Both the position numbers and the translations under genes were made by a program. From positions 1-37,415 of the IMG/VR virus record IMGVR_UViG_3300006330_000002: a stretch of DNA of 37,415 nt, one strand, 5' to 3'. Shown piece by piece: positions 31,744-37,415 of the stretch (position 1 is its first letter; each line of letters opens with the position of its first letter). The DNA comes from a virus. The notes under the pieces are model-generated. The model saw nothing but the letters and a program-made list of their open reading frames with translations. It did not search any database and was not told the DNA's origin.

Positions 31744-32027
31744 GGACGTCATCGCTCCGGAAGGGTGGCAATCGCAGCTGGCGGCGGGTTGATATGCAGG
31801 CGGACCGGATGCCGGCCGTCGCCGATCTGATGCGCGAAGCGGGGCCGCTGCTGGGTCAGGGCGTGCCGATCACGGCTCATATTCTCTATGACGGGCAACA
31901 CCGCCCACGGCGGGTCCATGCCACGTTCGCCGACGGGTGGCGGGCTACGCTGGTCATCTATGCCGACGGCACGGCTGCGCTGAGCCAGGCGCTCAAGGTC
32001 GTCACCGAATTGAAGTTGGCGCTATGA
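31740..32027 (+). CDS. Small hypothetical baseplate-region protein
   Basis: A 95-residue protein with a basic N-terminus and a beta-rich middle (ITAHILYDGQHRPRRVHATFADGWRATLVIYADGT). It is not in the standard Mu set between gp45 and gp46. It overlaps both neighbours by four bases, which supports expression. It might be a spike tip or baseplate accessory; function unknown. Confidence 0.6.
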   Translation: MRTSSLRKGGNRSWRRVDMQADRMPAVADLMREAGPLLGQGVPITAHILYDGQHRPRRVHATFADGWRATLVIYADGTAALSQALKVVTELKLAL

Positions 32028-32515
32028 CCGACCTCGCTCTTCACTTCGCGCCAGGCGCCTGGTCGGCCGACCTGTCGATCCTGGGCGGCGACCTCGCCAC
32101 TGACGACGGGCTGCGCACGGCCGTTATCATCTCGCTCTTCACCGATGCCCGCGCGCGCGCCGATGATCCGTTGCCCGAAGCGGACGCCGATCGGCGCGGA
32201 TGGTGGGGCGATTGCGGCAATGACGACGCAAACGACCGGACCGGATCGCGCCTGTGGCTGCTTACCCGCGCCAAGGCGGTTCCCGCGACCGCGACCCGCG
32301 CCCGCGATTATGCGCGCGAGGCGCTGGAGTGGCTGATCGAGGACGGGATCGCCGCCGCTGTCGAGGTGGAGGCCATGTTGGCGCTGGTCAGCGCATCGCG
32401 CGCCACCGCCGCGCTGCTGATCCGCGTCACGATCGTGCGGCCCGAAGGCGCGCGCCTGGCGATCGACTTCCTGTGGGACGCCGAGGCCAATCGCCTGATG
32501 CAGGAGCAGTCATGA
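32024..32515 (+). CDS. Baseplate wedge protein gp46-like
   Basis: A 163-residue protein of the phage GP46 family, related to gp25-like baseplate wedge proteins. It has the usual N-terminal LSILGGDLATDDGLRTAVIISLFTDARA (about 17-44), a D-RRGWWGD segment at about 57-63, and the helix-strand end with AIDFLWDAEANRL. The frame is open upstream, but ATG 32024 overlaps the preceding stop. It joins hub and J-like protein in the baseplate. Overlaps the next gene by four bases. Confidence 0.9.
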   Translation: MTDLALHFAPGAWSADLSILGGDLATDDGLRTAVIISLFTDARARADDPLPEADADRRGWWGDCGNDDANDRTGSRLWLLTRAKAVPATATRARDYAREALEWLIEDGIAAAVEVEAMLALVSASRATAALLIRVTIVRPEGARLAIDFLWDAEANRLMQEQS

Positions 32516-33561
32516 GCTTTGAACGTCCGACCCTGTCCCAGCTGATCGCCCGCATCGAGGATGACATCACGGCACGCCTGCCGGGCGCGGACAGCCGCCT
32601 GCGCCGCAATGCGCTCAACGTGCTGGCCCGCACCTATGCCGGTGCGATCCACGGCAGCTACGGGCTGCTGGACGATATCAGCCGGTTCCTGCCCGATGTC
32701 GCGGAGGCCGACCGGCTGGCGCGATGGGCCTCCATCTTTGGCCTGGCGCGCAAGGCGGCGGTCGCGGCGAGCGGCGCCGCCGCCATCACCGGCGCCAATG
32801 GCGTCACCGTGCCCGCCGGCACCGTCATGGTCCGTGCCGATGGCTTGCGATTCCTGGTGACCGCGCCCGCGACGATCGCCGCCGGCAGCGCCGCCGTCGC
32901 CCTCTCGGCCGAGAGCGCGGGCGCGTCGGCCGTGACCGCCGCCGGCCAGCAGCTGACATTCCTGTCCCCGGTCGTCGGGATCAACGCCACCGCGACCGTC
33001 GCGGCGGGCGGCATCACCGGGGGCGCGGATGAAGAGGATGACGAGTCGCTGCGCGGGCGGCTGCTGGCGCGGCTGCGCGCGCCGGTGCGCGGCGGTTCGG
33101 CCAGCGACTATGTCGCCTGGGCGCTGGAGGTGGCGGAGGTCACCCGCGCCTGGGTCTATTCCAACTGGGACGGGCTGGGCACGGTCAGGCTGCTGTTCGT
33201 CATGGACGGCCGCGCCAACGCCATCCCGCTGCCGGCCGACGTCGCGGCCGTCGCCGCCTATGTCGAAACGCTGCGACCGGTGACGGCGCAGGTGACGGTC
33301 GCCGCGCCGGTGGCCGATCCGCTGGACTTCGCCATCGCCCTGACGCCCGACACGGCCGAGGTGCGCGCGGCGGTGGAAGCGGAGCTGCGCGACCTGATCG
33401 CCCGCGAGGCCGAACCGGGCGGCACCATCCTGATCAGCCACATTCGCGAGGCCATTTCGATCGCGGCGGGAGAAACCGACCATGTGCTGGCCAGCCCGGC
33501 CGGCAACGTCACTGCCGCCGCCGGCGCGATCGTCACCATGGGGGCGGTCACATGGTCATGA
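32512..33561 (+). CDS. Baseplate J-like protein (Mu gp47)
   Basis: A 349-residue baseplate wedge protein of the J-like family. It begins SFERPTLSQLIARIEDDITARLPGADSRLRRN (2-33) with the typical RYAG-like LARTYAGAIHGSYG helix. The middle has DEEDDESLRGRLLARLRAPVRGGSASDYVAWALEVAEVTRAWV (about 174-216), the family hallmark. The C-terminus carries a short beta domain. It overlaps gp46 by four bases and the gp48-like gene by ten. Confidence 0.94.
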   Translation: MSFERPTLSQLIARIEDDITARLPGADSRLRRNALNVLARTYAGAIHGSYGLLDDISRFLPDVAEADRLARWASIFGLARKAAVAASGAAAITGANGVTVPAGTVMVRADGLRFLVTAPATIAAGSAAVALSAESAGASAVTAAGQQLTFLSPVVGINATATVAAGGITGGADEEDDESLRGRLLARLRAPVRGGSASDYVAWALEVAEVTRAWVYSNWDGLGTVRLLFVMDGRANAIPLPADVAAVAAYVETLRPVTAQVTVAAPVADPLDFAIALTPDTAEVRAAVEAELRDLIAREAEPGGTILISHIREAISIAAGETDHVLASPAGNVTAAAGAIVTMGAVTWS

Positions 33562-34247
33562 CGCTGATGCCGATGACGGCGGACGATTATGCCCAGCAGC
33601 TGCGCGCGCTGCTGCCGACTGGCGCCGCCTGGCCGCAGGAGCCCGACGCCGTGCTGAGCCAGCTGCTGGCGGGCGAGGCGGAGGAGCTGGCGCGGCTCGA
33701 CGCCCGCGCGCACCAGCTGCTCGACGAAACCGACCCGCGCACCGCCTATGAGCTGCTGGGCGATTGGGAGCGCGTGCTGGGCCTGCCCGATCCCTGCACG
33801 GCGGCCGCAACGACGCTGAGCGCGCGCCGGCTCGCCTGCTGGCGCAAGCTCGCCTACCAGGCGGGACAGACACCGGCCTTCTTCATCGCGCTGGCGGCGT
33901 CGATCGGCTTCGACATCGAGATCCACGAATTCGATCCGGACGTCGATGCCTATGACAGCAGCCTGGCGGCCGAGGTCGCCGCCGGTCGCTGGCGCTATAT
34001 CTGGCGCGTCCATGTGCTGAACGCCGGCACCTTCAACTATATGGTCGCGGGCGATCCGGCGGGCACGGCGCTGCTGGAGGGCGAGGCATCGCTCGACCTT
34101 GAATGCATCATCAGTGCGGCCAGGCCCGCCCACACCCATGTGATCTTCACCTACCCGCAAGACGACAATGTCGGCGAGCTGCGACTGGAGAGCGGCGCCC
34201 GGCGTCGGCTTGAAAGCGCGGCCCGCCTGCTGACGGAGGAGCAATAA
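33552..34247 (+). CDS. Tail protein gp48-like (DUF2313)
   Basis: A 231-residue protein of the DUF2313/YmfQ family found between the J-like protein and fibres: YAQQLRALLPTGAAWP (about 13-28), a helical middle with DPRTAYELLGDWERVLGLPDP (about 61-81), and the C-terminal CIISAARPAHTHVIFTY (about 187-203). Two ATGs (33552, 33558) could be the start. In Mu it caps the baseplate wedge and holds fibres. It touches the next ATG at one base. Confidence 0.88.
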   Translation: MVMTLMPMTADDYAQQLRALLPTGAAWPQEPDAVLSQLLAGEAEELARLDARAHQLLDETDPRTAYELLGDWERVLGLPDPCTAAATTLSARRLACWRKLAYQAGQTPAFFIALAASIGFDIEIHEFDPDVDAYDSSLAAEVAAGRWRYIWRVHVLNAGTFNYMVAGDPAGTALLEGEASLDLECIISAARPAHTHVIFTYPQDDNVGELRLESGARRRLESAARLLTEEQ

Positions 34248-34594
34248 TGGCGCTCGACAAGAAGGCATCGGAATTGCCCGACGCCACCAACCCCAGGACC
34301 GCGTCCTGGGCGGCCTATGAGGATGATGGCAGCGGGCCGACCGACGTCAGGATGACGATGGATATGGTCCGGCCCGGCGTGTCCGCATTCGGCCTGCGCC
34401 TGGCGCTCGGCGCGAACCTGCAGGCGGTCGCCGGGGCGATCAGCGCCGACATCACCGACCCGGTGACGATCCGCTGGCAGGCCGCCGCGCGCGTCGTCGC
34501 CGGCGATCCCCTGCACGCCTTCATCCAATCCACGCTGGGCTGGAGCGACAGCCAGATGACCATCTTGATGACCGCTGCGGCGGCTTACGAATGA
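34247..34594 (+). CDS. Small fibre-region protein
   Basis: A 115-residue protein of unknown family with the ribosome site GACGGAGGA before its start. The N-terminal ASELPDATNPRTASWAAYEDDGSGPTDVRMTMDMV resembles the opening segments of many phage fibre proteins, which repeat 'ELPxAT-x-DxxTxxVTM'. No coiled coil or signal peptide. It is probably a short fibre-connector or chaperone; position is the main evidence. Confidence 0.6.
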   Translation: MALDKKASELPDATNPRTASWAAYEDDGSGPTDVRMTMDMVRPGVSAFGLRLALGANLQAVAGAISADITDPVTIRWQAAARVVAGDPLHAFIQSTLGWSDSQMTILMTAAAAYE

Positions 34595-34605
34595 GGACGC
34601 ACTTC

Positions 34606-35226
34606 ATGATCAGGACCTTCCTCGCCGCGCTGCTCGCCCTCGTGAGCGCAGCGCCTTCCGCCATGGCGCAGCAGGCTGTGCCGCAGATGGGCATCGACAA
34701 GACGGGGAGCTGCCGCACCCTGAGCATCTATGACGCGACCAAGCCGGGCGCGGACAAGATGGTGCCGCTGCTCTGCGTCGACACGACGACCCACACCGCC
34801 CGACAGCCCAGCGCCGCCATCACCGGCGGCAGCATCACCGGCATCACCGACCTGGCCGTCGCCGACGGGGGCACCGGGGCCAGCACGGCGGCCAATGCGC
34901 GCACGAACCTGGGCGTCGATGTCCTGTTCATCGAGCGCCAGCAGTTTACCCCGTCCAGCGGGGCGACCGTGACGATCGCGCCCAGCACGGCCCGCACGGT
35001 CGAGGTCTACCTCAATCACACCTCCTCGCTCGCGTCGCTGACAGTGGCGTTCCCGACCCCGGTGGACGGGCAGCGTTTCCTGCTGCTCTGGCGCGAGGCG
35101 GTGACCAGCCTGACGATGACCGCGCCAACCGGCACGATACTCGGCGGGCTGACCTCCGCGCCCGTCAACGCCCGCACGGGCTGGGTCTACAATGCCGCCA
35201 CCGCCAGCTGGCACCGCTACTCCTGA
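34606..35226 (+). CDS. Fibre-like protein with a Sec signal peptide
   Basis: A 206-residue protein starting at ATG 34606, eight bases after GAGGA; an in-frame ATG at 34591 is alternative. Residues 1-19 look like a classical signal peptide: Arg3, a Leu/Ala core, and a cleavage site after A-M-A before QQ. The mature part holds VADGGTGASTAANARTNLGV (about 85-104), the Gly-rich hinge common in tail-fibre proteins, followed by beta-rich sequence. Virion fibres normally lack signal peptides, so this may be a secreted or periplasmic protein made from a fibre module. It has two Cys, in the first 60 residues. Confidence 0.7.
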   Translation: MIRTFLAALLALVSAAPSAMAQQAVPQMGIDKTGSCRTLSIYDATKPGADKMVPLLCVDTTTHTARQPSAAITGGSITGITDLAVADGGTGASTAANARTNLGVDVLFIERQQFTPSSGATVTIAPSTARTVEVYLNHTSSLASLTVAFPTPVDGQRFLLLWREAVTSLTMTAPTGTILGGLTSAPVNARTGWVYNAATASWHRYS

Positions 35227-35238
35227 AGGATCGGCACC

Positions 35239-35949
35239 ATGTTCAAGATCGACAGCCCCGGCTCCACATCCAGCGGCCGCTTCAAGGAAAGCCCGCTTCC
35301 CGCGACCCGCGTGACGGCCGATTGGCTCAACGCCGTCCAGGACGAAATCGTCGCGGTCATCGAGCAGATGGGCGACCTGGACCTCGACAAGCAGGATAGC
35401 GGCCAGCTGTGCGCGGCGATCACCGCCTATGTCGCGGCAAAGATGGCCGAGACGCTGGAGGCGGCCGACGAGGCGGCGACCGAAGCGCTGGACCCGACCA
35501 AGGCCAATGTCGAGCACGTCATCACCGACGACGCCGGCGGCGACGCGGTGCTGAACCCGCAGAACGCCGCCCAGCTGCTGGTCGCCATCCAGCGCATGAT
35601 CGGCCTCGGCATCGGGGGCCTGTTCACGATGACGACCGAGGGCGAGAACACCGACACCCAGCGCACGATCAGCTTCGCGGGCGGCCTGGTCATGCTCAAG
35701 ATGGGCTATCATCGCGAGACGATCGTCGATGAGGTCACCCGCAATGTGACCTTCACGACGCCGTTCCCCGGCGCCTGCTGGAACGTCATGACCCAGGGCG
35801 TCATCGCAGCCCCCAGCATCGATCGCGACATGTGGATGCAGATCATCCCCGGCAACACCACCCGCTTCGGCTTCACCGTCCAGTTCCAGACCGAGGACTC
35901 CCAGGGCCGCGCCTCCAGCGGCTTCGACTGGTGGGCCTTCGGGAACTGA
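35239..35949 (+). CDS. Tail fibre protein with gp53-like C-terminal domain
   Basis: A 236-residue fibre protein with AAGGA before its start. The N-terminus (FKIDSPGSTSSGRFKESPLPATRVTADWLNAVQDEIVAVIE) is the common attachment segment of Mu-group fibres, the middle an Ala-rich coiled coil, and the C-terminus (VTFTTPFPGACWNVMTQG ... GFDWWAFGN) matches the small receptor-binding domain of gp53-type fibres that ends in 'W-A-x-G'. It likely trimerises and binds the host surface. Hairpins lie just after its stop. Confidence 0.82.
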   Translation: MFKIDSPGSTSSGRFKESPLPATRVTADWLNAVQDEIVAVIEQMGDLDLDKQDSGQLCAAITAYVAAKMAETLEAADEAATEALDPTKANVEHVITDDAGGDAVLNPQNAAQLLVAIQRMIGLGIGGLFTMTTEGENTDTQRTISFAGGLVMLKMGYHRETIVDEVTRNVTFTTPFPGACWNVMTQGVIAAPSIDRDMWMQIIPGNTTRFGFTVQFQTEDSQGRASSGFDWWAFGN

Positions 35950-35954
35950 TGTGA

Positions 35955-35973
35955 TCCCGCCGATCAGGCGGGA
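35955..35973 (+). terminator. Hairpin after the tail fibre gene
   Basis: TCCCGCC (35955-35961) and GGCGGGA (35967-35973) form a 7-bp stem with a 5-nt loop, six bases after the fibre stop. A second stem, GGGGCG/CGCCCC, lies at 35979-35984 and 35991-35996. Neither is followed by a T-run, so termination is likely only if assisted. Confidence 0.45.
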
Positions 35974-36063
35974 GGCAAGGGGCGTTGGCGCGCCCCTCAA
36001 CCGCAGGAAGTGACCCTGCATCTCAGCGCTGATCAGGCGCAGTCGATCCCCGCCACCGGGCAC

Positions 36064-36081
36064 CCCGGCGGCCGGGCTTTT
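36064..36081 (+). terminator. Weak intrinsic terminator-like hairpin
   Basis: CCCGG (36064-36068) and CCGGG (36072-36076) pair around a 3-nt loop and are followed by CTTTT (36077-36081). It is short but has the right layout, and ends 11 nt before the methyltransferase start. Could separate late transcription from the right-end genes. Confidence 0.4.
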
Positions 36082-36092
36082 GAGGTGCAAAG

Positions 36093-36920
36093 ATGAAGGA
36101 AATGGAAATGCTCGCCCCGATCGCGCCGGTTCGCCCGGTCGCTGGGTATATCGGCGGCAAGCGCGCTCTGGCTAAGACGCTTGTGCCGATGATCGGGGCG
36201 ACCCCTCATGAATGCTATGTCGAGCCGTTTGTAGGAATGGGCGGCGTGTTCTTCCGTCGCGATCGCCGGCCGAAGGCCGAAGTGATCAATGACATATCCG
36301 CTGACGTCGCTAATCTGTTTCGATTGCTTCAGCGTCATTATCAGCAGCTGCTCGACGTGTTGAAATGGCAGATTGCCAGCCGCGCCGAATTTGAGCGGCT
36401 GCTGAGTGTCGATCCGGCGACGCTGACAGATTTGGAGCGGGCTGCGCGATTTCTCTATCTCCAGCGCATGGCGTTCGGAGGCAAGGTCATGGGCAGGTCC
36501 TTCGGCACCTCCACAAGCGGCGGCGCACGTTTCGATCTGAGTAAACTGGTTCCCATGCTGGAGGATGTGCATGAGCGGCTTGCAGGCGTGGCGATCGAGC
36601 GCCTGCCATATCATCGTCTCATCCCAAGATATGATCGGCCTCACACGCTGTTCTATCTCGATCCGCCATATTGGGGGTGCACGGACGACTATGGATGCAA
36701 CGTCTTTTCAGCAGCTGATTTCGAGCGTTTGAGCGCCCTCTTAAAAGCTGTGCAGGGACGCTTCATCCTGTCGATCAATGATGTCCCGGAAATACGCGAG
36801 TTGTTCTCCTGGGCCGACATCCGGTCTGTCGGTCTCAACTATCGGGTGAGTGGCAAGGTGACAGCGGCAAGCGAGCTGATAATAGTCGGCGCAGGCAGCG
36901 ACGATAGGGGGCGGCAATGA
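36093..36920 (+). CDS. D12-class N6-adenine DNA methyltransferase (Dam-like)
   Basis: A 275-residue enzyme of the MethyltransfD12 family (Dam, DpnM). It has the AdoMet motifs in D12 order: YIGGKRALAKTL at 19-30, motif I YVEPFVGMGGVFFR at 42-55 and catalytic motif IV DPPY at 190-193, with FDLSKLVP-like region between. It would methylate adenine in a short site, protecting phage DNA or altering host regulation. Target sequence cannot be read. It has no restriction partner here. Base composition is lower in GC than the structural genes, and the gene sits between a terminator-like hairpin and another foreign-looking gene. It overlaps that gene by four bases. Confidence 0.92.
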   Translation: MKEMEMLAPIAPVRPVAGYIGGKRALAKTLVPMIGATPHECYVEPFVGMGGVFFRRDRRPKAEVINDISADVANLFRLLQRHYQQLLDVLKWQIASRAEFERLLSVDPATLTDLERAARFLYLQRMAFGGKVMGRSFGTSTSGGARFDLSKLVPMLEDVHERLAGVAIERLPYHRLIPRYDRPHTLFYLDPPYWGCTDDYGCNVFSAADFERLSALLKAVQGRFILSINDVPEIRELFSWADIRSVGLNYRVSGKVTAASELIIVGAGSDDRGRQ

Positions 36921-37415
36921 CAAACGATCTGGTCACGATCGAACTTCAGCGAAAAGACGGGGAGCAAATCTTCATAAACCCTTACAGGGTCGCGGAGTTT
37001 GCCGACATTCTAGAGCAGACTGTGAAGGCCGCACTCCTCACAAACGAGGCAGGGCTCGAACCAGTGGCATATCTGGGTTCGGTAAAGACCGGCAGCCTGC
37101 TCCTGGCGTATAAGATCTTCCTCGCTCGCCCTGGGGTACGCGAAAAGCGTGAAATGATCGAGACAACCATGTTGGCGATGGAAGCGCTGCTTTGGGCGTA
37201 TAGCGCAATAGGCTGGGCCGGCGAGCGGCTGAAGCTGCTTGTCCCACAAGCACCGGCGGCTCCATACAGTCACGAACTAACCGTTCCCTTGCCACCGGAA
37301 ATGACAACTGGGATCGACCGGCAGCTTCAGAAGCTGGCAAAAGTCTCAATCGATGCCGAGTGCGACACGTGCAAGATCACCCTTCCCGACTGCGGCACCT
37401 ACGTGATGGATTTTG
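36917..37415 (+). CDS. Right-end gene of unknown function, truncated by window
   Basis: An ORF open to the window edge, with at least 166 codons. It overlaps the methyltransferase stop by four bases, so the two are co-translated. The visible sequence has mixed helix and strand, no signal peptide or membrane helix, and a C-x2-C pair (DAECDTCKITLPDC, about 149-162) near the cut. Codon use includes more AT-ending and rare codons than the structural genes, matching the methyltransferase. Family not recognised; the C-terminus is missing. Confidence 0.65.
   Translation, partial: MTNDLVTIELQRKDGEQIFINPYRVAEFADILEQTVKAALLTNEAGLEPVAYLGSVKTGSLLLAYKIFLARPGVREKREMIETTMLAMEALLWAYSAIGWAGERLKLLVPQAPAAPYSHELTVPLPPEMTTGIDRQLQKLAKVSIDAECDTCKITLPDCGTYVMDF

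Noticed and set aside
36093-36920. D12 methyltransferase as part of a restriction-modification system
   Set aside because: No nuclease gene is visible in the window; the partner could lie beyond the edge, but there is no evidence for it.
1-37415. Searched for tRNA genes, CRISPR arrays and insertion sequences
   Set aside because: No cloverleaf-like sequence, regularly spaced repeat or IS-type transposase was seen; the only transposase is the phage A gene.
36000-37415. Possible phage right end or attachment site near the window edge
   Set aside because: No Mu-end-like terminal repeats or target duplication could be recognised; the gene runs off the edge, so the end lies outside.

Overview
The window is 37.4 kb of a Mu-like (transposable) tailed-phage genome with a contractile tail, either integrated as a prophage or taken from a phage genome. 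The DNA is GC-rich, and Tyr, His and Asn codons often end in T (tat, cat, aat) against a GC-ending background. This suggests an alphaproteobacterial host, most likely a sphingomonad; that is inference from composition, because no host gene is recognisable at either edge. Neither phage end, the c repressor nor a flanking target duplication is visible, so the element extends beyond both sides.

Layout. (1) 1-7995, early and middle region: an almost unbroken chain of genes with ATGA overlaps. Small ORFs, a DNA methyltransferase-like protein and a LexA-type winged helix precede a MuA-type DDE transposase (2857-4812) and a MuB-type AAA ATPase (4886-5866). Then come a phage-repressor-like HTH protein, a small membrane protein, a stand-alone DnaA domain IV homologue, GemA (Mu gp16), another small membrane protein and a Mor-family activator (7612-7995). 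(2) 8059-19949, lysis, packaging and head start: GH108 endolysin, nested Rz/Rz1-like spanins, a large SGNH-esterase fibre-like protein with a companion gene, a holin-like membrane protein, Mu gp25- and gp26-like proteins, terminase small and large subunits, portal, and an F-like head morphogenesis protein carrying toxin-like C-terminal domains. A lower-GC gene lies antisense between portal and F. (3) 20126-23076, head: protease I with an internal scaffold start, decoration protein, major capsid protein T and a FluMu-type protein. (4) 23241-35949, connector, tail, baseplate and fibres: gp36, G, gp37, gp38, sheath, tube, a tail chaperone with an apparent -1 frameshift extension, tape measure, N, P, gp45 spike, gp46, gp47 (J-like), gp48 and three fibre-region genes. 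(5) 35950-37415: hairpins, then a D12-class adenine methyltransferase and a truncated gene of different base composition.

How it works together. A and B would replicate and insert the phage DNA. The single Mor-family activator probably switches on late transcription. A 17-nt identical sequence containing a perfect 14-bp palindrome lies 36 and 37 nt upstream of the first genes of the two late blocks (8059 and 20126). Both starts lack a Shine-Dalgarno sequence, so these look like activator operators driving leaderless or nearly leaderless late messages. Most structural genes follow Mu order; the exceptions are that G sits after gp36, and that non-Mu genes are inserted at four points (early left end, esterase pair, antisense cargo, right-end methyltransferase).
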